Positions 1 through 8,935 of a stretch of DNA of 64,000 nt are shown here, piece by piece. A program made the position numbers and the translations under genes. Position 1 is the first letter of the stretch. The number at the start of each line of letters is the position of its first letter. This DNA is from Chara braunii (Eukaryota; Streptophyta; Charophyceae; Charales; Characeae), in NCBI GenBank assembly GCA_003427395.1, contig BFEA01000308.1, positions 800,537-864,536 of the forward strand, in the 5' to 3' direction. Below the pieces are notes generated by a model, which was not told the origin of the DNA, did no database searches, and saw only the letters and a list, made by a program, of their open reading frames with translations.

Positions 1-398
1 AAACACCTCATACCCCTGCAAAATACACATATTCATTTCTAAAAAAAATACAGGTAAACTCAGGGACCATGTATCTCATTATAAAAAATGACAAAAAAAA
101 ATTCCTGCGTTTCTTTATATTTTTTTATTTATAATTTTCTTTAAATCAAATATAGTTTTTCATTTTTAAAAAATCCTAAACAAAGTTGGATTCCAAAAAC
201 AAAAATATGGGGTTGTAGGGCGTAAAATTTCCTACAACCCTATATATATATATATATTTTTTTGGCCTATCATTTAATTCATGAAAAATCTGGTAAAATC
301 GGGTCCGTGGCGCGGACCCGGGAGGCCGCGGAGACGGCCGTGAATACGTCCGCCCTTCGAGCTCGGCCCCGCCGACGCGTCCGCGGGTGTTTCATAGC
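1..398. repeat. Transposon end, AT-rich then GC-rich; same family as 5370-5580
   Basis: An AT-rich stretch passes into a GC-rich tail. It carries a 9-bp inverted repeat (GGTTGTAGG at 211-219, CCTACAACC at 231-239), then a T-rich run, GGCCTAT, and GC-rich short palindromes ending near CGCGGGTGTTTCATAG. The order is the same at 5370-5580 (GGTTGTAG..CCTACAAA, T run, GGCCTAT, GC-rich palindromes, CGCGGGTGATACATAG). I read this as one end of a dispersed element inserted into the gypsy pol sequence that resumes at about 399. The other end lies outside the window. Confidence 0.5.
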
Positions 399-777
399 CT
401 GGGAGGTCCTAGACATAGTGGGGGATCAGGTAAACGGACCTTCTTATGTGATTCACGTCCTACCTCATCTACGTACACATCCAGTTTTTCACGGATCAAA
501 GCTGACACCTTTCGCAGAGTCTGCACAGTCTCCTTCCTGACGGTCAATGCTGCCCCCAACCATGAATGGTGAAGTGGAGCATCGAGTGATGCCAGTACCC
601 CGACCACCGGGCAGAGGCCGCCCTCCTAAGCCAAGAATGCAATACCGTGTCAAATTCAGACATCATCTGGATCCCAATGAAGATCGGTGGTTCACTAGAG
701 AAAAACTCATGAGAACTGCACCTCAAGTTATTGCAGGTTATGAAAGAGAACTCAAGGGGAAGATGCCTGCAGCATAG
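399..777 (+). pseudogene. Ty3/gypsy pol, 3' terminal part (integrase tail, chromodomain-like), broken
   Basis: The frame reads EVLDIVGDQVNGPSYVIHVL, then PHLRTHPVFHGSKLTPF. This is the familiar C-terminal integrase segment of plant and algal Ty3/gypsy polyproteins (Y.I.LP..L..HPVFH.S.L.P). After an in-frame TGA at 538-540 the same frame continues to a TAG at 775-777 with YRVKFRHHLDPNEDRWFTRE and a helix APQVIAGYEREL, a chromodomain-like layout (YxVKF....W....L....VI..YE). In chromoviruses this domain directs integration to heterochromatin. The 5' side is replaced by another element, so protease, RT, RNase H and the integrase core are absent. The nonsense codon and truncation make it a pseudogene. 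Confidence 0.75.
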
Positions 778-800
778 AAGACTTCTCAGAGGACTATCAA

Positions 801-1850
801 AGTAAAGGAGGAGGAAATGCGAGGATCTGGGTCCTCGGCAGGTCTGAGGGGCCCTTGCTATAGATGTGCCCGCCCTAAGTGAAGGCGGGCCTAACAAATC
901 ACGAGAGGCCCTAAGCTGTCAATTTCGTATTTGGGGTCCAGGCAGTTTCGTCGCGCCAGTTGGTTGAGGGAAACACAGGCCGAGCAGCGAGACATTCCAC
1001 GACTTTCCAGGCCTTTCCAAAAATGCAGGCCCTGGGCGAGAATCACAGCCTCATACACAGGCAGTTGGGAGGCCCAACCAAACGGAGGCCCAACAGCAGC
1101 ATTGGAGGCACAGCCTCTTGGGACCTACCGGAAGCTTCTGGGCAGAGGCCCAGGCCAGCCAGGCCGCCGAGAAAGGTAGGTTCTTTCCATATAGGAAAGA
1201 GCTCGCTGCCTGGCGAGGCATTCAAGCACTTGCTGGCTGGCGGCAGCGCTGCTGGAGCTTCTGCTCGTGTGCTGGCTGCTAGTGCTGGAGCAAGGTGCTG
1301 TGCACGTGCAGTCGTATGTGGAAGCAGGGTGCTGCTGAGGGCAGCGTCATAGCCCAGCCTCCATAGCTGGCTGACGGCTTGGTTGCACAGTGAGGCGCAT
1401 GGGTGGTCTTCGGGTGTACAAAGGGAAGATATGGGAGTAAGTCAAAGGAGAGAGAGAAGGATGATGATGATGATGATGTGAGGGCACATACCTGGTATTG
1501 GCGATGGTCAGCATTGGGCGTCTTCAAGTATTTTGTGGGCTGCTGACGTCAACTGTTGCATTGTCAATTAGTAGGCAGATTGTAGCTGTGTAGGAAGTAG
1601 GCTGAGGGCCGAGCGGCAAGTAGGGAGATAGGGCCTGGACACTCATGTTGGTGGTGGCGAGAGCAAACTCTCATTGGCATTGGTTTTCAGTGTTACGATT
1701 CTTCATTGCTGTTATATTGCTGCATTTTTGCTTTCTGGACACTGTGATACTATCTGGCCTTCAATGTGATTGTGCATTCTGGACATTGTCATCTCGCCAT
1801 TGGTCATTTTCCTTGCATAATTCATATTCATATTCATATAAAAATTGAAA
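801..1850 (+). mobile_element. Polypurine tract and probable 3' LTR of the gypsy element
   Basis: A purine tract (801-817, AGTAAAGGAGGAGGAAA) follows the pol stop by about 25 bases and is followed directly by TG at 818, the expected start of a 3' LTR. The next kilobase has no coding sequence: a run of GGCC/AGGCC-rich words, a (GAT)n patch near 1461-1476, and AT-rich sequence with repeated TATTCATATTCATATAAAA near 1825-1845. I could not find the second LTR, so the right boundary is an estimate. Confidence 0.5.
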
Positions 1851-1953
1851 ATTTAGACTGCTAAGTTATTTAGATCTGCGTAAGAAGTACTAAGAACAGA
1901 TCTTAGATCTGGTCAGCACCAGATCTAAGACGGAATCTCAGATCTGGCCAAAA

Positions 1954-1956
<3 letters not shown>

Positions 1957-1998
<42 letters not shown>
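1957..1998. repeat. (TC)n microsatellite, left of adapter
   Basis: About 21 TC units end directly at the adapter. The sequence before it contains several AGATCT words, as does the sequence after the adapter, so both sides may be pieces of one locus joined through the adapter. Confidence 0.9.
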
Positions 1999-2000
<2 letters not shown>

Positions 2001-2036
2001 GTCTCTTATACACATCTAGATGTGTATAAGAGACAG
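1999..2036. other. Nextera mate-pair junction adapter left in the assembly
   Basis: The 19-base Tn5 mosaic end CTGTCTCTTATACACATCT (1999-2017) is followed at once by its reverse complement (2018-2036), giving a perfect 38-bp palindrome. This is the circularisation junction adapter of Nextera mate-pair libraries. It sits between two CT microsatellites, where reads were probably joined wrongly. Any open frame crossing it is artificial. Confidence 0.97.
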
Positions 2037-2044
2037 CGTAAGTA

Positions 2045-2048
<4 letters not shown>

Positions 2049-2093
<45 letters not shown>
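2049..2093. repeat. (TC)n microsatellite, right of adapter
   Basis: About 22 TC units start 12 bases after the adapter. See the adapter entry for the doubt about contiguity. Confidence 0.9.
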
Positions 2094-2094
<1 letters not shown>

Positions 2095-2423
2095 GCTTGA
2101 TGTTCTGTGGCACTTTGCAGGCAATGCTTCATTTTCGGAATCGGACTCATCCGTATCTGATGAACTACCAGCGTAGTACAACAGTAGAGGGAGCTGTTGG
2201 AAGCCTCTGGCGGCGTCCAGTAGACCCTGAGAGGGCAAAAAAATACCAGGGGCATTTTTTAGGGGCGGCCTAGGACCCGAAAAACGTCCCAGGTTGCCCC
2301 CCAAAAAAATTCGAATTTTTCAAAATTGGGCCCAATCCAGACCTATCGAACCAGGCACGGGACCCATACCCAGACATCCGGACCGTCTGGATTCTGGTCC
2401 AGACATCTGGCCAATTGCCATGA

Positions 2424-2560
2424 TATATATATATCGTCAAACAGAGCTGTCCGGTAAGCCGTAGGCAGAGAGGGAGAAGAGCACAACAAACGAGGGGCTG
2501 TGACAAACTGTTTTCTCGGAGTTTCTCTGACTCATCAGGAGGCTGAACCCGTATATATAT
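2424..2560 (-). repeat. Relic copy of a hammerhead-bearing repeat (family with 45255-45380)
   Basis: Read on the minus strand this matches 45255-45380 on the plus strand over about 120 bases, from CCTCCTGATGAGTC through CAGTTTGTCACAGCCCC to the CAGAGCTG-type end. The hammerhead core word CTGATGA is kept, but the second core segment is altered (GAGAAAA for CGACGAAA). No good stem I is visible, so this copy looks catalytically dead. The rest of 2094-3042 holds no gene I can support, only a T run near 2635-2650. Confidence 0.55.
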
Positions 2561-3042
2561 CTAAATCATAATCACTCACAGCCTGGCCCTCTTTGGCTTT
2601 CCGAAAGGGCAAAAAAATAGTTAAAAAATCCCAAATTTTTTTTTTTTTTCTCTTTAAGAAGTAAGCTTGTGATGCGCAACCTCACGCCCTGCAGCGCTCC
2701 GTACGTCAAGACGCCGATTAGAGTTGTTAGGGGTGTGGCCGAGGATTTTTGGTCGTTGGGGTTGAGCCACCCGGTCGAAACAGGGGACTCTTGCTTCAGG
2801 CCGAGGTGCCTAGACGGGGGTTTGAGCTGTCGTCGGGGGCGAATAACGATAGAGCGGTGCCCTACCGCCCGACCGTCGTTACTTCAGAGAAAAGAAAAGA
2901 AAAGGAGAGGAGAGGGCTAGAAGAGAAAAGAAGCCGACTGGAATTGGGTTTCATTCCCCGAGGCGCCTGGTTCGTCCTGCATTTGGGGGCGGAGGCCCCG
3001 AAATCGGGTTCAGGGTTCGGCGTCCGACTCGTTGAGTTCGTA

Positions 3043-3558
3043 CTATCGGCACGGCACGGGGCTGTCTGGGGTCACACAGGTCGATGGAACCCAGGTTCGA
3101 AAACGGGCGGGGAGCGCACCCGCGTTGCAGGAGAGTTCGGGGAATCGGACGGGCCCTTCGTACCCCAGGACTAACCATCTCCACGAGCACGAGTTTCCTT
3201 GGCGACACCAATGGCAATTAAGCCGTGGCTGCCACGTTGCGTGCACAGCTGACCAGGGCAACATCGTGAGGTCGGTGTATGCCAGGATTAAAGGAGGGGA
3301 AGAAAACCGCTCAATCCGCACGAACCCATTCCCTCCTATGTGGCACGCCCGAGTGGGGTTGTAAAGATGGATCGGCTCAGTGCACCGCGATATGCTCCGC
3401 ACGTCCGCATCGCAGTATACGCCATCGTCATCTGCGATCAGGAAGGGCGGAAGCGCGCTGCGACGTTCTGGGACGAAGTTTGAGCTCGGGTCACGGTTCG
3501 CGCTCCCGTCCGTCGAGACGAGACCCGACTTCATGCAAAGATCAACGAATACCACCAA
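3043..3558 (-). CDS. Unrecognised ORF family, copy 1 (171 aa)
   Basis: I do not recognise this protein. A 171-residue frame aligns with 49088-49600 and, more distantly, 43081-43479. Shared features in order: SALPPFLIADDDGVYCDADV in copy 1 matches SDLPLFLVAEEDRLYCDVVV in copy 3; then LYNP or FYNP followed by a CH; then G-x-GF[VI]xI[ED]RFSSP; then L-x-YxDLxxxPWSxxHxTW. Agreement is at residue level and in frame between loci whose DNA has clearly diverged, which supports past coding. No signal peptide or membrane span is evident. The start is uncertain because the frame opens without a recognisable Kozak context. A related TATA leader lies upstream (see 4260). It could be a cellular multigene family or an ORF of a mobile element; I favour a mobile element because copies are dispersed and decayed. 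Confidence 0.5.
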   Translation of the reverse strand: MVVFVDLCMKSGLVSTDGSANRDPSSNFVPERRSALPPFLIADDDGVYCDADVRSISRCTEPIHLYNPTRACHIGGNGFVRIERFSSPPLILAYTDLTMLPWSAVHATWQPRLNCHWCRQGNSCSWRWLVLGYEGPVRFPELSCNAGALPARFRTWVPSTCVTPDSPVPCR

Positions 3559-3567
3559 AAAGGATAC

Positions 3568-3710
3568 GCCTAGCTCTCTCCCTCTCTCTCTCTCTTTGTT
3601 TCTCTGTGGATATCAACCCGAACACGGTGTCGGGGATCCCGACCTGCGTACGAAGAGAGAGAGATAGAGAGAGAGGGAGAGAGAGAGAAAAAGAGAGGAA
3701 GGTGGTTGGC
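3568..3710. repeat. CT tract facing a GA tract (inverted microsatellites)
   Basis: A CT-rich run (about 3571-3606) and a GA-rich run (about 3655-3702) are separated by about 50 bases and are reverse complementary. Together they could form a long imperfect hairpin upstream of ORF-family copy 1. Confidence 0.8.
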
Positions 3711-4259
3711 GCGGGTCCCACACGCCCGCTTGGGTTAAGGGCGAAGGAAGGGAGGAAGGACCGACGCACGCATGTACTCATGTAGGACTCATGTAGGCAA
3801 TCGACGCTCGATACTTCCTATTATCAGACCTGGGGGCGCATACGCACATGCCTACTGATAGAGCCTTCCGAACAAGGAAGCATCCAATCATCCATAGACT
3901 TTCACGCCCGAGAATGCATACAACTGACTACCCACACATTGGGACCTTGCACACATCACACGAGGACAAAGCAGCAATGGAGAAAAACAAGTTTGTAGTC
4001 TACAAAATTCTCACAAATGGTCGCTCAGGGCCCAACCCCCGACAACCATAGCCACAAGGCCCTACCGCTGCCGGCGTCTAATCTCCACCACCGCTCAGTC
4101 CCTTTGATTGCCTTACCCCAAGTCTATCGCTAGCTCCGCCACCCGCCATCACTCCGCCCATCACAGGGCACGTCGAGCCTTTCCGGCGCCGCGGGTTTCG
4201 CGCATAGCTCGCGCAACTTGCAACCAAGATCAAAGAAGAGGAGAAGAAGGGACTGGGAG

Positions 4260-4269
4260 AATTTATAGC
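4260..4269 (-). promoter_or_regulatory. TATA box shared by the ORF family (copy 1)
   Basis: Read on the minus strand this is GCTATAAATT. The flanking leader matches that of copy 3 (TATA at 48188) on both sides: TCTACACCCC upstream; TCCTCTTTGA, TGCAAG and GAGCTATGC downstream; and TTCTCCAT-GCTGCTTTGTC further on. Copy 2 has the same GCTATAAATT word at 42393. Conservation around the box at two or three loci supports a core promoter about 0.7 kb before the ORF. The whole 3560-4760 interval is best read as leader and upstream region of copy 1. Confidence 0.5.
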
Positions 4270-4964
4270 GTGGAAGGCGGCGGGGAGGCTGCGAGAAGCA
4301 CGGGGTGTAGATGAGCGGGACAAAAGAAAGGCAGAGATTCCAGAGGGATCGAAGGAGGCGAGTTGGATGATCTGCGTGATTGGGGTGGTCGTCCACGTGG
4401 GGAGCGGTTCCCGCTACCACCACATTGCCCCGATCAACCCGATCAGACAACCAATCGTTCGCAGGGAAAGGAGAAGGAGGGGATCAGACTTCGCCTAGAG
4501 GGAAGATGAAGAGGCATGCAGGAAGGGAATGCGCAGCAAGAAAGGAAGATGCCGCGGGGATGCAGAGCGGGAGAACGGGTTTACGCGACACGGAAAGATT
4601 CAAAAAGAAAAAACAGCCGCGCGCGCAAAAATTCAAAATTCCTACTCCCACTAATTCCCAACTGTTGCTTGAATTTCCTAACGTAGCCGCTTACCGGCCA
4701 CACGAGACCCGAATTAAATTTTCTACTTCGTCCCTCTTTTCATAAAAAAAAAAGAAAAAAAAGAAGAAAGAAAAGAAATGAAGCCCCATTTTTTTTCCCC
4801 TATTATGTTGGATCCGTGCTTCGGGGCTCTACGTGGGATTTTTCCCTGAAGGGTACGGGAAGCCGCCGAGTACGTATCCTGGCTTATCACATTTGTGATG
4901 TGCAGGGGGTTCCGAAAATATACTAGTCTCGTGACTGCTGTATAAATGTCCTAATTACTTTGAG

Positions 4965-5170
4965 GATCCGGGCGGCCACTTCTTCACCAACTGGCTTAGT
5001 CCATCGCCTATTCTACTTCGAACCATCCCACATCGTTGTGGGTCTGCTTTCCTGTTGTACACCCGATCGGGTGGCCACTTCATCGTCAACTGGGCCGATT
5101 GGCTATGAATCCCCCTCGGTCTTGGCCGCGAGGCCGCGGTCATGAAAAAAAAAAAAAAAAAAAAAAAAAT
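4965..5170 (+). repeat. Two diverged 42-bp repeats plus poly(A) tail; contains a USE-like word
   Basis: GGGCGGCCACTTCTTCACC..CTGG at about 4968 and GGGTGGCCACTTCATCGTC..CTGG at about 5070 are diverged direct repeats. Between them 5025-5035 reads ATCCCACATCG, an exact match to the plant snRNA upstream sequence element (RTCCCACATCG), but it lies in a small palindrome (CCCACA..TGTGGG). The segment ends in about 28 A residues at 5143-5170, as expected for a retroposed insert. No snRNA follows, so a working promoter is not supported. Confidence 0.4.
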
Positions 5171-5369
5171 CAGCAAAATTTGAAAAAACTATATGCTATG
5201 CCAAAAAATAAACTGAACAACTTTTCCCTTGGGGTCATATCACAATTCGTTACCAAATTTGAGATAAAAAATAAACAAAATCCTTTATTTTTCTAACTAA
5301 AAGAATATTAAAAGTGAAGAACTTCTGCCTGAGGGATTTCTGTTTTTTATTTTTTTTAAATAAAAAGTC

Positions 5370-5580
5370 AAAAAATAAAACTAAAAATATACGGTTGTAG
5401 AGCGCACAAAAACCTACAAACCCATAATTGTTTTTTGTTTTTTGGCCTATTATCCTAGGATTTAAAAATGTCGGGGTTTTCCGACCGCACTTGGCCGCGG
5501 GCGGTCGCCCGCTGTGGTGGGGATGCCGACCGCGTGCGGTTAAATGGCCGACGGTCATAACCGCGGGTGATACATAGCCG
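5370..5580. repeat. Second copy of the AT-rich/GC-rich transposon end
   Basis: Homologous in order and words to 130-398: GGTTGTAG at 5393, CCTACAAA at about 5413, a T run, GGCCTAT, then GC-rich short palindromes ending CGCGGGTGATACATAG. The stretch 5170-5370 to its left is AT-rich with no gene seen. Confidence 0.5.
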
Positions 5581-5692
5581 ATCGGTACGCGACTGATTTT
5601 TTTTAATATTATTATTATTACTTTTTTTTGTAGTATACACAGCGGGTTTTTGTCGCGCGACCTTTCTAATTAAGAACAAAAGAAGAAGAAGC

Positions 5693-6978
5693 TCAGAGGA
5701 AATGGTCGATCTCGGGATTAAGACTGGGAGGAAGAGAAGGAAGAAAGACTGCCAGCGCGGTCGACTTCGTCGACGCTTCCACTTCGTTGAAGTAGTGTTG
5801 AACGAAGGAGGGGTAGTGAAAGGCCCCCTGTACGTGTGACAGAACATGTGGCACCAAATCCACAATGGCCCGTACAACCCTGCGTCGCACCGTGCGATTC
5901 CCAACACCCATCATCACGGGATGGTTCTCGGTATACGACCTTCGTTCCCTCTTGAGCACCACGATGACGAGGATGTGGTACGTTACGTTCGACCATTGAC
6001 CGGCCTCGTAAATGAGCATCCCTGCTAACCTGGCCGCTACACATTCTTCAAAGGGCGGCTCCAGATATGGCTCCCATGCAGGATCAGGGCCTAGACCCCT
6101 TCATCGCCTCGAGCCTGGTTGTTGCAGGCTCCACCATGAACTCGACATTCGTCGGGTGGACCGTATGACTCACAAAAACTACTAAGGTCAATGACCGGGG
6201 CACGCCGGGGTGGCTGGCGGAAGCGGAAAGGTCCTGCGAGGATGGGGGGTCTGGGTGCGGGGTATGGTACTCCTCCCACTCCTCCTCCTGGTGCTGATGG
6301 TCCGACTCCATCAAGATTAAGATCTGGAAGCAGTGGTGGCGGGGGTGCCGACTCCGGATTGAGCTTGTGTATCCTGAATCTGCCGGTCCAGGCTCTCTCT
6401 CCCAGCGGAAGTCCTTCGATCGGGGTCGCCTTGCTCCCTGAAACGGGGTCGGGCTTCTGCACTGGCCTAGGCTGGACCACTTCTTCCTCGGGTCGCACTC
6501 GGTTCCCTGCCTCCAGCAATGGCTGGCGATGTCTCTTCTTGGGCATCTTCCCGAGTGTCTTCGGGGCTACCGACTTGGGATAGAATGAGGGAGGCCGCAA
6601 CGACTTTCCATCAACGATGCTAACCACCTTTTCTCCCTCTCGTGCGATATAGTCCGGTATAACTACCGCGTGGTACGATCGCCGTGGAGCTGATGCAGTT
6701 CGCAGTCGGAATTGGAGGTCTTCTTCTTCACTGACGATCACTTGCGCAATAGATAGCGGCTCAAGATGGATGAGGTCCAATAGTCCCGGCCTACTCGTTC
6801 GGATTTCCCCGAATGGATACAGTGCCACTGTGCCCTCCTTCTCCTCTGGATTGGGTCGTGAGATGACGTGGTAGTACACGCGTATATTCTCAACGATATT
6901 GTGATCGTCGTACCCCACGGCAAACCGGAATATGCCCAACACCACTGATCGATACACCGCCCGATGTAATTCCCACGC
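5693..6978 (-). pseudogene. Unrecognised proline-rich protein gene, frameshifted and cut by LTR1
   Basis: The minus-strand frame is open from the LTR1 border at 6978 (reading AWELHRAVYRSVVLGIFRFA) to a stop at 6091. A second frame then carries on as DPAWEPYLEPPFEECVAARL and GMLIYEAGQWSNVTYHILVI to about 5693. The simplest reading is one gene with a small frameshift near 6090-6100, about 425 residues remaining. The N-terminal 110 residues look like a folded domain with alternating strands (IRVYYHV, TVALYPFGEIR, LIHLEPLSIAQVIV), faintly like a BAH domain, which is only a guess. Then comes a basic and proline-rich linker (PPPPLLPDLN), then a hydrophobic C-terminal part. The 5' end was removed by insertion of the LTR at 6979, with no matching flank found on the far side. 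Confidence 0.45.
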
Positions 6979-7720
6979 TGTCGGTGCGAATACCCTTACA
7001 AGGGTATCCGCCCTAGTTTTTGCAAGTAACAGGGAGTAAGTTGAAAGTCTAAGTACACCGCGCGAGTCGCGGCTACGTCTGTTGAGTTACCCTGATAGGA
7101 TAGTTGACCAGGATAGAGTGTGAGTGGGCGCGCAGTCCTAAGGCGCGCGGGTGATTCCTCCATTTGATTGGGTAGCCGTCTCAGGTGGCCGACCTGATTT
7201 TGGTTGCTACTAGGATTAAAAGTCCTGGATCTACTCAGGACTGTTGACCACTAATAGACCGACGTACGAAGTGGGGTGCGAGGTAGTCATGACAGCTTGA
7301 AGAGAGGATAAGCCAATGCGGAGGCCTAACGACGGCACGCTTAGTTAAAGGTAGGAATGGGGCCCGGGCTATTTCCTAGGCCTTGGGGATGAGCAACACC
7401 TCTTTATACAGGATACCGCGCGCATCAGTACCAAGCTTGTGCATAGCCCTATAGGTTACGGCACTGGACTCGCACGGTAGAGGAACGGGGATTGAGACCA
7501 GCAGGCAATGGAGCGAAGCAGCGGAGCAGCGTGAAGAAGGTCGGGGGGTTGAGGGCCCGTCGGGGCTATCCCCCTTAGCTTTTGCCGACCAGCCTGCCGA
7601 CGAATTCGACCCGCGGGATTGGCCAGAGGCCAATAGCCCGTTCCTTCCCCCAAAATATCCGTTGTCCTAATTTTCCTTTTGTTATTTTATCTTGATTTTT
7701 CTCTGTCCCCCTTTGGCCCG

Positions 7721-7812
7721 GTCCGGCAGGACATCCGTTAAGACTGGAACGATATAGAGAAGATTCGCGTGGCCCATGGACGAAGGCGGACTGCATATAT
7801 TGAGGGACACTC
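7721..7812 (+). ncRNA. U6 snRNA-like module inside LTR1
   Basis: Aligns with U6 snRNA from the 5' hairpin (GTCCGGCAGGACATCC for GTCCCTTCGGGGACATCC), through TGGAACGATATAGAGAAGAT (U6 has TGGAACGATACAGAGAAGAT), then GC-TGGCCC-TG--C-AAGG--GAC and CATA-AT-GAG to the TCC end. The ACAGAGA box reads ATAGAGA and the AGC triad is altered (CGC), so a spliceosomal role is unlikely. A C run and seven T residues follow (about 7813-7832), resembling a Pol III stop. The module is kept in LTR2 and occurs twice in LTR3. Confidence 0.75.
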
Positions 7813-8918
7813 CCCCCCCCCACTGTTTTTTTATGACTTCGGCCCTCCTCTTTGACCGTTTTCAAACAGACGCTCTACGAGCCGATGCTACGCGCTGCGA
7901 TAGTTCAAGCGGAAGGAAGAAGGGCGTGAGTTGGCGAGGGAGAGCTAGGGAGTATCGAGACGGAACAAATTAAGCGTAGAAGTATGGATGGGAAGAGTCG
8001 ACGGTGGAAAGGGTGTGTGAACCCGGACGGAGCTCGGGCCAAGTGCATTCGGAGGAGTTGACGGGGAGAGGAAGGGCGTAGTGCTCTCCACCGCTGACAG
8101 GATCGAGAGGAGTGAGAAGTGACCCCGGGGGCTTGGTCCGGGGCGAACCCAATGGCATAAGCAGATTCAGCGCACGCGGAGTGTGTTGGAAGCTGCGAAG
8201 TGAAGCGGGCGCGCGGGCATGGCGGAAAGAGAGAAGGAGTGTTTGGACATCTCGGTCGCTTCTCGGTCGATTCACATAAACTAAACTGCTATCTGGAGGT
8301 TTTCGGGGCGGGCGACCCCGAGTTTGTAGTTAGTTCTGAGATTAGCTGGTTAGATCTAGGATCAGCAAGAGAAGGTGGTGTGCGGGAGCTTCGGAAGGGC
8401 GGATATGGCTGTGTGAGAAAAGCGGAGATCTCACTCGTTACTTGGCGAAAACGAGCAAGAGAAGGGTCGAGTCAGGGGGTTTGAAGAATGGCGACCCCGA
8501 ATCCGGGCTTAGGACAGGCAGTAGGTTAGTAGGATAGAGGCCAGTAGAGGAAGGGGGCCGCGCGAGGGTGTCGACCCGACGACTATGGCAGAGTGGAATC
8601 TGTCGAAACCACTCGGTTCTCAACAGGATAGAGCGAACTAGGATAGTAGGTTGGGGGTTTGGGGCGCTGTAAGCACGATGGCAATGTTAGTTTTGGCTAT
8701 GGGATAGTGGTTCGGCTGAGCTCGGTGATAGGGGCTGCGCGGTGTAGAACGGGTCGAGCGTGAAGCGGCAGTGACTGTGGAAATAGCGATGAATCTTTCC
8801 ATTTTCTGGCGGAAGATTCATTCCTATTTTTTTTACGCATTCTTTTTCTTTTTTTTCTCTCTTCTGTATGTGCGCGTTAGGCCTGGTATGGCATCAAGGT
8901 AGGTGCGGGGGAGAATCA

Positions 8919-8935
8919 GAGAGAGAGAGAGAGAG
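8919..8935. repeat. (GA)n in LTR1, short allele
   Basis: About 8-9 GA units, compared with about 26 in the equivalent place in LTR2 (21975-22027). This gives a clear length difference between the two LTRs. Confidence 0.85.

Noticed and set aside
818-1850. Exact LTR boundaries for the gypsy element
   Set aside because: The left end is suggested by the polypurine tract and TG, but with no second LTR or clear CA end I did not claim a precise right boundary.
2022-2273. Open frames starting in or crossing the adapter
   Set aside because: They begin with the translation of the Nextera mosaic end and are artefacts.
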